Shown here: piece by piece, positions 1-7,778 of the stretch
Layout of the letters: every line of letters begins with the position of its first letter
Numbering within the stretch: position 1 is the first letter of the stretch
IMG/VR virus record: IMGVR_UViG_3300043436_003907
Span: 1 to 21,082 of that record
DNA from: a virus
Strand: one strand, 5' to 3'
DNA: 21,082 nt
Notes under the pieces: model-generated
Seen by the model: the letters and a program-made list of their open reading frames with translations, nothing else
Database searches by the model: none
Told to the model about the DNA's origin: nothing
Program-made: the position numbers and the translations under genes

Positions 1-214
1 TAGTTCCTTCTAACATAGATATTCTTATTTCTTTTGCTAGATCGCAATTGCGAGATTCTTGTAAATCAGCATCTTTAGCGTTGTATGGAGTGCCATCACT
101 TCGACGATATATACCTTTTGATCCACCGGTATTTGCTTGGCAACAAACTCTAATGTCTCCATTATTTCTTACAGCTTGGAATATCCAAGGTAATGGGCAA
201 AATTTGTCATTCAT
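1..214 (-). CDS. N-terminal-twitch radical SAM protein (partial, C-terminus off window)
   Basis: Only the first 71 codons are in the window; the gene continues past position 1. The start is ATG at 214, which overlaps the end of the preceding methyltransferase-like gene by 8 bases. The visible residues begin MNDKFCPLPW and include an NGDIRVCC motif (Cys6, Cys24, Cys25), then an IRISMLEG stretch. This is the same order as in the two complete genes at 750-2150 and 7779-9284: C-x-LPW, DG-x-x-R-x-CC, then an IR..ML.G helix before a CxxC pair. In this family these N-terminal cysteines are thought to bind an auxiliary iron-sulfur cluster ahead of the radical SAM core. The core (CX3CX2C) is not in the window, so its integrity cannot be judged. 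No clear Shine-Dalgarno precedes the ATG; translational coupling is likely. Confidence 0.8.
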   Translation of the reverse strand, partial: MNDKFCPLPWIFQAVRNNGDIRVCCQANTGGSKGIYRRSDGTPYNAKDADLQESRNCDLAKEIRISMLEGT

Positions 215-749
215 ATATTCTAACCCATGGGTTATTTAAAATTTCTATATTATATTTTTTATTATTTAAATAATCTAAAACAATATTTCGTTCTTTTCTT
301 CTCGACTCCGTACTTGTTGGTAATAAAATAAAAATATTTTTACTGCGTGGTATTTTTTCTAAAATTTCTATAATGTTAGCTGAGTGTTGTCCAACATCTA
401 TTATTGTTAAATCATAATAATCTTTTAATAGAACATGTGACTCCTGAAAATTAGCTATTACTAAATTAACTCTATCATTCATTTTTTTATAATTTTCAAC
501 AAAGTATGTAAAAACGTCAATATGTTGCATTACATCGTGCAAACAATCACAAGATGTAATATTGGCGTTGCAAAACGTTTCATATAGTTTAAGTGTTGAA
601 TCTAATACAAAGTTTCCTATTTCTAAAATTTCTAGTTTATCATCAAGAGCATAGTGTTTCGTTATTTGTGAAAATACATAATTTCGTACTTCCGCAGTTT
701 GTGAGTGGTACTTGTAATACTCTAATGTTTTTAGCTTGCGTTTTTTCAT
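207..749 (-). CDS. Small Rossmann-fold protein, possibly SAM-dependent methyltransferase-like
   Basis: 180 residues, soluble, without signal peptide or membrane segment. The layout suggests a class I methyltransferase-like Rossmann fold. A beta strand and glycine turn lie at LEILEIGNF (39-47), an acidic strand end at ITSCDCL (64-70), and a motif-IV-like strand at YDLTIIDVG (112-120), with a further strand at IFILLP (139-144). Motif I is degenerate (E-I-G-N rather than ExGxGxG), so SAM binding is not assured. The start ATG at 749 directly follows the stop of the radical SAM gene upstream (TAAATG). An AAGGA ribosome binding site at 757-761 has 7-base spacing. It sits between two N-twitch radical SAM genes and probably serves the same pathway. 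The function call is inference; it could be a non-catalytic paralogue. Confidence 0.55.
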   Translation of the reverse strand: MKKRKLKTLEYYKYHSQTAEVRNYVFSQITKHYALDDKLEILEIGNFVLDSTLKLYETFCNANITSCDCLHDVMQHIDVFTYFVENYKKMNDRVNLVIANFQESHVLLKDYYDLTIIDVGQHSANIIEILEKIPRSKNIFILLPTSTESRRKERNIVLDYLNNKKYNIEILNNPWVRIYE

Positions 750-2150
750 TTATATGTCCTTAAAAATAGGAAATACTTTTAAAAATTTGCTTTCCCAGTT
801 ACGCTGTTTATTAATTAAATTAATGTATTCTTGAGTTTCAGGCAGTCGAGCAGACCAATCCTCGCTGTTCATAAAATTAATAATTCCCTTAAATCTTTTT
901 AATCCATAATCAGCTTGTAAAAACTGTTCTTTAGAAATATTATTTTCCTGTATACCTGTAAATCTATTCCAATTGTCTTCTATCCATGGATAAAACTCAT
1001 TTTCATATTTGTCAGTAATTTGTTTTTTAATGTGTGCAGGTAATACTTTAACGTTTAATTGTGGTGGCCAATATGCAAAGTGCATATTAATGCCGCCTGC
1101 TCCCAAGGGCCATTTATTAATTTTCTTAAATCCTTGATCAACCTTCCATTTTACAAACTCTGGAATATATGGCACGTTTAATGCCATAAGAGTTGTAGCC
1201 GTAGTAACTTCTACTTGAGGTGCAGTATTGTCAAGTTTCCAAAAAACTTCCTCTTGATGAGACCAGTTGCTAGGATATCGAATATAATCGTTTTGTTCAC
1301 CATATGCATCAATACTATAATGAAAGCGTACACGTTTAAATTCTGCCCATAAATCAAACAAGTCATCTCGCCATTCAACAGCGTTACTATTATATCTTAA
1401 CTCAATATTTTTTGCGTGTCCCCGTCTAATGCATTCTTCAAGAAGATTGTAATGCTCGTCTATAATAAGACTTTCGCCGCCGGCAAAATATAGTTGATAC
1501 ATATTTGGAATTTGTTCATATAACTCATCCCAAAAGCGCGGATTGTTCTTATGCCAATTGTAACTTGCTCCATGAACTCTGCCTTTGTTTTCCCATTGAC
1601 TTGTGTTCTTTAGTTTTTCATTTTGTATTTGTGGAAACACTTGATTCCACTCTTTGATCCAGCCCGAACTATCATGCGGGCTACACATTACACATGCTAA
1701 TTGACATTTACTTCCCATGCGTAAATCAATGTATCTTATTTTTACTGGTATAGATCCGTCTTCTTGAGTTTCTGCAACCAGTTGTTCTAAATCATATCGG
1801 GCACCCCAATACTCCGTTTCCCAATTGCGTTTGCTTAAATGTCCTGCTTCTTCCTCTTTGTAGCATTTTAAACAGCTTGCTGGTTTTTCTCCACGTAACA
1901 TCATGTTTCTTACATTACGCATGTACCCGCTATTCCATGCTTCTTCGAGCGTTGTGTGATTAAAATTTGCTGGGATTCCACTGTCGTTTTTTACTACACC
2001 AACTTCGCCACCGCCGATCTTAATGTTAGAATTTGGATCTTGTACAGAACTTGCGTTACTTGTACAACAAGTTCTCATTTTTCCATCCGGGCGACTCGAT
2101 AAATGAAGCCATGGCAAAGCACAAAATGTTGGAGATGGTAAGTTAGGCAT
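750..2150 (-). CDS. N-terminal-twitch radical SAM protein
   Basis: 466 residues from the chosen start. The N-terminal part carries the twitch-type cysteines: Cys10 in TFCALPWLHL, Cys28 and Cys29 in DGKMRTCC, and Cys93/Cys96 in ASCLKC. The radical SAM cluster motif follows at 149-156 (CQLACVMC, spacing CX3CX2C). The SAM-binding GGEP position reads GGES (224-227). This order, auxiliary cluster first and radical SAM core second, matches the family I know as twitch domain-containing radical SAM protein; the substrate is unknown. The open frame extends upstream to a GTG at 2198. I prefer ATG at 2150 because it gives an 8-base overlap with the upstream PP-loop gene, as at two other junctions here, and puts TFCALPW at the usual distance from the N-terminus. 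A close GGAAG precedes it. Coupled to the PP-loop gene. Confidence 0.85.
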   Translation of the reverse strand: MPNLPSPTFCALPWLHLSSRPDGKMRTCCTSNASSVQDPNSNIKIGGGEVGVVKNDSGIPANFNHTTLEEAWNSGYMRNVRNMMLRGEKPASCLKCYKEEEAGHLSKRNWETEYWGARYDLEQLVAETQEDGSIPVKIRYIDLRMGSKCQLACVMCSPHDSSGWIKEWNQVFPQIQNEKLKNTSQWENKGRVHGASYNWHKNNPRFWDELYEQIPNMYQLYFAGGESLIIDEHYNLLEECIRRGHAKNIELRYNSNAVEWRDDLFDLWAEFKRVRFHYSIDAYGEQNDYIRYPSNWSHQEEVFWKLDNTAPQVEVTTATTLMALNVPYIPEFVKWKVDQGFKKINKWPLGAGGINMHFAYWPPQLNVKVLPAHIKKQITDKYENEFYPWIEDNWNRFTGIQENNISKEQFLQADYGLKRFKGIINFMNSEDWSARLPETQEYINLINKQRNWESKFLKVFPIFKDI

Positions 2151-2823
2151 ATCTTCCAAACGCCCAATATCTTTCTTTACACCACCAGCATTCTCCACAA
2201 TGTTGAGAAAAATCTGTAGTTGTTACCTCACAGCTTCGTGTAAGAGGAAACAGATCTTCTAAAATTCCTAAATTTGTATAGTATTCAGCAATTCCTTTTT
2301 TATCTGTATTAACAAATGGCGAAAAAGAATAAGCTTTTCGCTGATTCTTTTTAGTAGTTTCTTTGAAACGATTATCAGTAGGACCAGTATCTTCTATTTC
2401 TTCGTATAATTCTGGAGCATCATTAATATCCGGAACAGCTGAAATTCCGGTAAGGTGCATGTCTATAAGATTAGAATCGTATAATTGTTGTAAGAGTGTG
2501 TTTTGAACTTCAAGATATCTGTGTGGGTTACGTGTTTCTGTATATGCAACAAAATGCTCTCCAAAATTTTTATAATCAAGGAGTTCTGAAATCTTATTAA
2601 CTATCTGTTTGGCAAAGATTTTTTGATATGGCTTGGCTGATATAACCGCCGTTATCGGATGTATAATAACGTCCGGTCGAGATGCTTTTAAGTACTTTGT
2701 TAGCATATAACAAGCTAAGGCACTGTCTGCTCCGCCACTTAGCTTTATTCCTATTTTTTTAATATGAGTAGGAATTGTGATATCATTAAACTCTATGATA
2801 TCTTGACTATTTTTAAAAATCAT
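2143..2823 (-). CDS. QueC-like PP-loop ATP pyrophosphatase
   Basis: 226 residues. A PP-loop (SGGADS, 29-34) follows a short beta strand (IGIKLSGG), the hallmark of N-type ATP pyrophosphatases that adenylate a substrate. The C-terminus has a four-cysteine zinc-site pattern, Cys198, Cys209, Cys212, Cys215 (HCGECWWCKER at 208-218), matching the C-x(n)-C-x2-C-x2-C arrangement of QueC, which makes preQ0 from 7-carboxy-7-deazaguanine. The middle is not a close QueC match, and no queD, queE or folE is visible. I therefore call it QueC-like rather than queC. The ATG at 2823 is preceded by AAAGG at loose spacing. It overlaps the downstream radical SAM gene by 8 bases and follows the SPASM radical SAM gene by 24, so the three are probably co-translated. 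Alternative: an amide- or nitrile-forming ligase acting on another carboxylate. Confidence 0.8.
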   Translation of the reverse strand: MIFKNSQDIIEFNDITIPTHIKKIGIKLSGGADSALACYMLTKYLKASRPDVIIHPITAVISAKPYQKIFAKQIVNKISELLDYKNFGEHFVAYTETRNPHRYLEVQNTLLQQLYDSNLIDMHLTGISAVPDINDAPELYEEIEDTGPTDNRFKETTKKNQRKAYSFSPFVNTDKKGIAEYYTNLGILEDLFPLTRSCEVTTTDFSQHCGECWWCKERYWAFGRYA

Positions 2824-2847
2824 CTTTTTATATAACCTTTAATTTAC

Positions 2848-3927
2848 TTATCTAAACTGTTCGGCAAAAGGATCAAATTCGGCGCCACATTTCATAGCAC
2901 ATACTTTAAGTCTTCCTTCGTTATAACTTTTTTCTTCCCAAGAATCTTCAATGAGAGTAAATATTTCTGTGTCAAATATTTTTTTTAATCCATGAATTTT
3001 AGCATTAATTGCATCTTTCCCGCCAGCCATATCGATAAATTGCCATATTTGTTCATTTTTTGGATTTTGATTCCACCATTTATACATACGACCAGCAGTC
3101 CAACAACAAGGCAAAGCTAACCCTTCAGCAGTAATAAACAAACTGCCCTCATCTTTTACTTTACAATAAATTGGCGTTTGTTGATAGTATGCATCCATAC
3201 TGCCATATTTTATTTCTAACAACGATTGTTTTTTTAATGCGCTGTTTACATATTTGTCATCGGGTTTTTTAAGCTCAGTCGTTTGATTACCTTTGCGGTC
3301 AATTGCCTGGTGTGATTCTTTTTTCTTGCTGTCTTGTGTGATAAATCTACCAGTTTTTTTTGGGGTAAATTTTTCAAATCCCCAAATTTTAGAAAGTGCT
3401 TCAGCTTCGTCAACTTGATGTTGATTATGTTCAAATATTAAAAAATCCCATCTAGCTCTACCGCCTGCTGCAATAAAAGCTTTCATGTTGCGTTCTACAT
3501 TTTCCCACACAACTCCTTGCCTATATAAATGATTTGTATCTAATAATCCATCTACACTAAATGTTACAGAACCCATTGTTTTAAAAATATCTGCAAGCTC
3601 TGTCCACCATATTTCATCTCTTGCTCCTGCATTTGTATTCATACTTAACCAAATACGAGAATTATGTTGTCTAAAATAACGAAATATTTCTAATGTGTCT
3701 CTAGCAATAATTGGATCTCCTAAATTTCCACACATGTACATTGTGTTTAATTGTGCTATAAAATCTGGCGGGAATATTTTTTTACAATCATTTAATGTTA
3801 ATTCGCTTAAATCAATATGAGGATTTAGTGCGCCGCCGTTTTGGTTACGATCGCACATAGGACAACTTGCTTGACAGTTTTGTGTAACTTCGAGATGAAT
3901 TTTTTTTATGTCTGAATAATTGTACAT
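2848..3927 (-). CDS. Radical SAM/SPASM domain protein
   Basis: 359 residues. The radical SAM cluster motif is close to the N-terminus at 18-25 (CQASCPMC, CX3CX2C). A GNLGDP segment (68-73) takes the place of the GGEP SAM-contacting motif. Further core strands include LSMNTNAG (94-101) and FSVDGL (123-128). The C-terminal third has SPASM-like auxiliary cluster cysteines: Cys255, Cys274/Cys275 in GLALPCCW, and Cys343/Cys347 in VCAMKCG. Unlike the N-twitch proteins nearby, its auxiliary site follows the core. SPASM enzymes modify peptides, carbohydrates or cofactors; nothing here identifies the substrate, and no precursor-peptide gene is seen next to it. ATG at 3927 lies 9 bases after the stop of the methyltransferase gene. 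No strong Shine-Dalgarno is visible. Confidence 0.85.
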   Translation of the reverse strand: MYNYSDIKKIHLEVTQNCQASCPMCDRNQNGGALNPHIDLSELTLNDCKKIFPPDFIAQLNTMYMCGNLGDPIIARDTLEIFRYFRQHNSRIWLSMNTNAGARDEIWWTELADIFKTMGSVTFSVDGLLDTNHLYRQGVVWENVERNMKAFIAAGGRARWDFLIFEHNQHQVDEAEALSKIWGFEKFTPKKTGRFITQDSKKKESHQAIDRKGNQTTELKKPDDKYVNSALKKQSLLEIKYGSMDAYYQQTPIYCKVKDEGSLFITAEGLALPCCWTAGRMYKWWNQNPKNEQIWQFIDMAGGKDAINAKIHGLKKIFDTEIFTLIEDSWEEKSYNEGRLKVCAMKCGAEFDPFAEQFR

Positions 3928-3936
3928 TTTAAATAT

Positions 3937-4584
3937 TTACTTATAGCCAATTAGCATAAATCTTGTATAATTGTCTAATTCTAGTAATCCTTCATAAAGT
4001 ATATGTGTCATGGGTGCTGTATTTTTAAAATGTTCAATGTCAGTTACACAATTAACATGTTCTTCAATCTTAAAAAAATTATTAGATTGTAATATTATTA
4101 ATGTTTCTTTTGGAATGTTTTCATACCAAATTTTAAAATCGCCAATGTGTTCGCAACTAGTGTTAATAATAGTATCTGGGTATTCGGTTAGTTCTTCTTC
4201 GGAATTATCATATTTTTTTGTTTTATAATTAAATGGATAATTAATATCTAATATATTCATAGTAGTTGCTTTAAATTTCCAACCATTTATTACCCAAGAT
4301 CTGTTAAAGGTATCTGCAATCGGAGCACAAGAATTATCTATGTCAAAGCTTCGTATTTTATCTAATTTCAACGGACTTTCGAATAAAAATGTTGCTAAAC
4401 TACCGTACCACCCACCACATATGAAGATTGTGCCTAAATCTAAATCTAATTTAATTAGTTCGTTAACTAACCAACGCTTCGATTGCATTTGTCCTTTTGA
4501 AAAAAGATCTTTTAAATTTATATCTGGATATTTATTTAATAGTTGTCCAAAATTATCAAAAAATACACTATTGTGAATTGACAT
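3937..4584 (-). CDS. SAM-dependent methyltransferase-like protein (GGWYG motif I)
   Basis: 215 residues from the chosen start. Motif I reads IFICGGWYG (53-61), a variant glycine-rich SAM loop; an acidic residue ends the next strand at SFDID (79-83). A motif-IV-like strand is at TIINTSCEHI (138-147), followed by LIILQSNNF (162-170). I recall this GGWYG type from marine phage genomes, where it is annotated as a class I methyltransferase; the acceptor is unknown. The open frame begins at ATG 4614, but ATG 4584 (MSIHNSVFFDNF) has an AAGGA ribosome binding site with 8-base spacing and cuts the overlap with the upstream repeat protein to 17 bases, so I use it. It lies between the nine-module protein and the SPASM radical SAM gene. 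Confidence 0.75.
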   Translation of the reverse strand: MSIHNSVFFDNFGQLLNKYPDINLKDLFSKGQMQSKRWLVNELIKLDLDLGTIFICGGWYGSLATFLFESPLKLDKIRSFDIDNSCAPIADTFNRSWVINGWKFKATTMNILDINYPFNYKTKKYDNSEEELTEYPDTIINTSCEHIGDFKIWYENIPKETLIILQSNNFFKIEEHVNCVTDIEHFKNTAPMTHILYEGLLELDNYTRFMLIGYK

Positions 4585-7500
4585 CAAATTGTTCCTTAAG
4601 CCATAAAAAGTCATTTATTTTTGCAAGAGCATCTACGTTGTTTTGATTTTCGTAACCGTATATTTTTCCTGCTGTTGCACCGTTAACAGCATACTTTCCA
4701 AACGGGCGGTCTTGTCCTACAGTACACCAAATCTTTAATCTAGTTGCAGTTTCTTCATTTTTCTGTCTATCAATGATATTACTGCTTAGTTTAACACATT
4801 CTCTAAAAGCAGATTTCCATGTATTAAATGGATCTGTGTTGAATGCTGTTGTATTTGAAATTTCCTGAACTGCTTTAAATTTTTTACTAATACTAGTCGT
4901 CATATCCGGCTTCGATGTATCCATATTTAATACTAACTCAGTAGGAAGCAATTTTACGCCGCCGTAACCATATACTAAGTCATTAATAGGATTGATTGAT
5001 CTCCAAACATGTACCGTATCTCGATCCCATCTTGCAACCTGATAGTCAAAATTAAATTTAGAATCAATAAGAGCGTCCCCGTCTACAACCCAAAACATAT
5101 CAGTTGAACATAATTTTGCTGCTTCTATATGAGCTTGGTGAATCCCTTTTACCCCGTGAATTCGTTTAGTATTAGAAAATCTATCTGTAAGATGTTTATA
5201 AAACTCGTCAGCTTTGGGTTCTTGATAACTAATAAAAACTATATCATACGGTTTTGGCGTCGAGATAACAATGTTTATTTCTTTCTTATTGGATATAAAT
5301 TTGTAATCGAGTTCTCGTTTGCTAAATTTTGAATATTTACTACACAATATAATTCCGTCATTGTATTTTCCATTTAAGTATACATGGTTGATTTTTCTTT
5401 CAAAGTTTTGATTATGAGGAAAGTATGTATCAAATTTAAATCTAGTTGACGGTATAACATAGTTCGGAATAATCCAAAACATTTCTGTTTTAGAAGTCGA
5501 TAATGCTGTTAAGTATTCCTCATATGTGTTTATATTGTATTGCTCATATTTTACGGGGCCGCTGGCTACTATAGGCCATTCTTTTCGATGCACTAGATGT
5601 CTGTGTTCGATTTCTTTTTCAGTAATTTTTTCATGCTTGGTTAAAAGAAAAAGCCCATTGTATAAATTCTGAGTATCAACTCTATGTATAAATGCATGAT
5701 TTATTTTTCTGTCATATTCGTTATCATGCGAGAAATAAATGTCAAAGTTAAAATCAGTTGTATCGATATTATTACTAGTACCCCAAAACATTTCTGTTTT
5801 GCTATTTTCAAGTGCATGTAAGTAATCGTTATAAGTTTCTACTATAAAGGTATCATATTTTACAGGGCCACTGGCTACTATAGGCCATTCTTTTCGATGC
5901 ACTAGATGTCTGTGTTCGATTTCTTTTTTAGAAACAGGTGTATGTTTGCTAAACAAAAATATTCCGTTATATAAATCTTTACCGTCTACACTGTGCATAA
6001 ATGCATGATTTATTTTTCTGTCATATTCGTTATCATGCGAGAAATAAATGTCAAACTTAAATTCTTTATTTATTTCTATGTTATTGCTTGTACCCCAAAA
6101 CATTTCTGTTTTGCTATTTTCAAGTGCATGTAAGTAATCGTTATAAGTTTCTACTATAAAGGTATCGTACTGTATAGGACCGCTGGCTACAATGGGCCAT
6201 TCTTTTCGATGCACCGGGTGTCTATATTCTATTTCTTTTTCTGACAACGGAGTATACTTGCTTAAAAGAAAAACACCATTGTATAGATTATTGCCATCTA
6301 CTTGATGTATAAACGCATGATTTGTTTTTCTTTCGGTGATAAATTCGTTATCTCTGTAATCATAATATATGTTAAAGTCAAAATTTTGATCAATTTGTAT
6401 GTTACGACTAATACCCCAAAACATTTCTGTTTTAGATTTTTTAAGTGCTTCTTTATAATCTTCGAAACTGTCTATATCAAAAATATCATACGAAACATAA
6501 GTAGAAGCAATAGTAGGCCATTCTTTTCTATTTACAATAAATCGATGCTCAATTTCTTTTTTAGAAACAGGTACATGCTTACTAAACAAAAATATTCCAT
6601 CGTATGTATGTTTTCCTAAAACATCGTGGACAAATGCATGGTTTATTTTTCTGTCGTATTCGTTATCATGCGAGAAATAAATGTTAAAATTAAACGTCTC
6701 TAAAACTTTTATTTTTGAACTTGTACCCCAAAACATTTCTGTTTTGCTATTTTCAAGTGCATGTAAGTAATCGTCGTACGAATCAATATCAAACTTATCG
6801 TACTGTACAGGCTTACTTGCTACAACAGGCCATTCTTTAGCATTGACTATAAATCGATACTCAATTTCTTTTTTTGTTAATGTGCAATGTTTACTACAAA
6901 GAAAAACACCGTTATATAGATTTTTATCATCTACTCGATGTATAAACGCATGATTTATTCTAGAATCGTAGTTGTCGTGTGATACATAAATGCTATGTAA
7001 AATGTTTAAGTCAGCTGTTATATTTCTCGATAACATCCAGAACATATCGGTTGTAGAATTCTCAAGTGCATACAAATACTCATCGTAGGTATCTATATTA
7101 AAGTAATCGTATTTTACAGGACCACTAGCTACAATAGGCCATTCTTTTCTATTTACAATAAAGCGATGTTCTACTTCCCGTTGTGTTAAAGATTTATTTT
7201 TACTACAAAGAAAAACACCATTATAATAATCAGTATTATTAACTCGATGTATAAATGCATGATTTTCGTTTCTATCATAACTGTTATGATGAGAAATATA
7301 AAAGTCTTTTATAACACTGCTGATAAATTGTAAATTTTTTGACAACATCCAAAACATGCCTGTTTTGCTATTTTCAAGTGCATATAAGTACTCTTCGTAG
7401 GTATCTATATTAAATTGATCATAAGCAGTAGAAACACTAGCTTTTACAGCAACTTCTTTTTTATTGATAAAAAATCGGTGTATGATTTCTTTATCAGTAA

Positions 7501-7768
7501 TAGAAGCTGTTTTAGGAACCAAACAAATTCCATCGTAATGCTCATTGTTTAAAAAAACATGAACGTGTTGTTTACTCCAATTATCCGGATTATAAGAAAA
7601 GTCAAAACTTTCTAGTACTTTGCAATCATTCCATACTACCCAAAAAAAATCAGTCATAGCCAATCGTTGGGCATGTCTAAAGTCTTCTGCTTTTTTTGCA
7701 ATAGGAAATCTAATTTTAAATTCTTTATATTCTTCTACTGTTGGATTAATAAGAATTATATCGTACAT
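4568..7768 (-). CDS. Nine-module protein: eight degenerate GT-A-like modules plus one DGD-containing C-terminal domain
   Basis: 1066 residues. Module 1 (1-115) has the core FFWVVWND (41-48) and HVHVF (68-72). Modules 2-8 span 116-219, 220-322, 323-426, 427-533, 534-637, 638-740 and 741-840, each about 103 residues. Each contains a (T/S)(D/E/G)MFW core, an (S/Y)-H-type acidic loop, NHAF(I/V/M)H, YNG(V/I/L)FL and KEWP(I/V)VAS. The C-terminal domain (841-1066) contains MFWVVDGDALI (891-901), HVWRSINPIND (920-930) and VYGYGGVKLLP (932-942), which align with the repeat landmarks. The DGD triad (896-898) resembles the metal- and nucleotide-sugar-binding DxD of GT-A glycosyltransferases and is absent from every other module. 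I read this as one catalytic domain preceded by eight pseudo-domains. The C-terminal family is one I recall from marine phages; its activity is unproven. The ATG at 7768 follows the radical SAM stop by 10 bases. Confidence 0.85.
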   Translation of the reverse strand: MYDIILINPTVEEYKEFKIRFPIAKKAEDFRHAQRLAMTDFFWVVWNDCKVLESFDFSYNPDNWSKQHVHVFLNNEHYDGICLVPKTASITDKEIIHRFFINKKEVAVKASVSTAYDQFNIDTYEEYLYALENSKTGMFWMLSKNLQFISSVIKDFYISHHNSYDRNENHAFIHRVNNTDYYNGVFLCSKNKSLTQREVEHRFIVNRKEWPIVASGPVKYDYFNIDTYDEYLYALENSTTDMFWMLSRNITADLNILHSIYVSHDNYDSRINHAFIHRVDDKNLYNGVFLCSKHCTLTKKEIEYRFIVNAKEWPVVASKPVQYDKFDIDSYDDYLHALENSKTEMFWGTSSKIKVLETFNFNIYFSHDNEYDRKINHAFVHDVLGKHTYDGIFLFSKHVPVSKKEIEHRFIVNRKEWPTIASTYVSYDIFDIDSFEDYKEALKKSKTEMFWGISRNIQIDQNFDFNIYYDYRDNEFITERKTNHAFIHQVDGNNLYNGVFLLSKYTPLSEKEIEYRHPVHRKEWPIVASGPIQYDTFIVETYNDYLHALENSKTEMFWGTSNNIEINKEFKFDIYFSHDNEYDRKINHAFMHSVDGKDLYNGIFLFSKHTPVSKKEIEHRHLVHRKEWPIVASGPVKYDTFIVETYNDYLHALENSKTEMFWGTSNNIDTTDFNFDIYFSHDNEYDRKINHAFIHRVDTQNLYNGLFLLTKHEKITEKEIEHRHLVHRKEWPIVASGPVKYEQYNINTYEEYLTALSTSKTEMFWIIPNYVIPSTRFKFDTYFPHNQNFERKINHVYLNGKYNDGIILCSKYSKFSKRELDYKFISNKKEINIVISTPKPYDIVFISYQEPKADEFYKHLTDRFSNTKRIHGVKGIHQAHIEAAKLCSTDMFWVVDGDALIDSKFNFDYQVARWDRDTVHVWRSINPINDLVYGYGGVKLLPTELVLNMDTSKPDMTTSISKKFKAVQEISNTTAFNTDPFNTWKSAFRECVKLSSNIIDRQKNEETATRLKIWCTVGQDRPFGKYAVNGATAGKIYGYENQNNVDALAKINDFLWLKEQFDVNSQ
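4593..4597 (-). promoter_or_regulatory. Ribosome binding site deciding the start at 4584
   Basis: AAGGA on the minus strand, 8 bases before ATG 4584. The alternative ATG at 4614 has no comparable site, which supports the shorter methyltransferase. Confidence 0.65.
5249..7423 (-). repeat. Seven tandem coding repeats, period about 309-312 bases
   Basis: In-frame tandem repeats inside the nine-module gene. Unit spans are 7112-7423, 6803-7111, 6491-6802, 6170-6490, 5858-6169, 5549-5857 and 5249-5548. Each unit begins with a Tyr-Asp/Glu (or Tyr-x-x-[FY]) segment and ends at KEWP..AS or its variant. Divergence is uneven: the outer units (7112-7423, 5249-5548) are the most different and the inner ones the most alike. 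A more divergent first unit lies at 7424-7768, and the intact domain follows at 4571-5248. Confidence 0.9.
5549..6169 (-). repeat. Nearly identical adjacent repeat pair
   Basis: Units 6 (5858-6169) and 7 (5549-5857) are the closest pair. A 77-base run is identical between 5778-5854 and 6090-6166, an offset of 312. A second stretch covering KEWPIVASGPVK differs at only a few bases. Their first 31 residues are the same. This indicates a recent duplication or ongoing gene conversion within the array. Confidence 0.9.
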
Positions 7769-7778
7769 CGATTACCAT

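Noticed and set aside
2151-2198. GTG start at 2198 for the radical SAM gene
   Set aside because: It would overlap the PP-loop gene by 56 bases and add 16 residues not typical of the family; ATG 2150 fits the family and the local overlap pattern.
3246-3434. Minus-strand ORF of 62 codons
   Set aside because: Fully inside the SPASM radical SAM gene in another frame; a basic, low-complexity shadow.
6302-6619. Plus-strand ORF of 105 codons
   Set aside because: Antisense to the repeat array; its length reflects the repeat's codon pattern. All plus-strand ORFs in the window are shadows of minus-strand genes.
5249-7423. Regular repeats as a CRISPR array
   Set aside because: The period is about 310 bases, the repeats are in frame and translated, and there are no short identical repeats with unique spacers.
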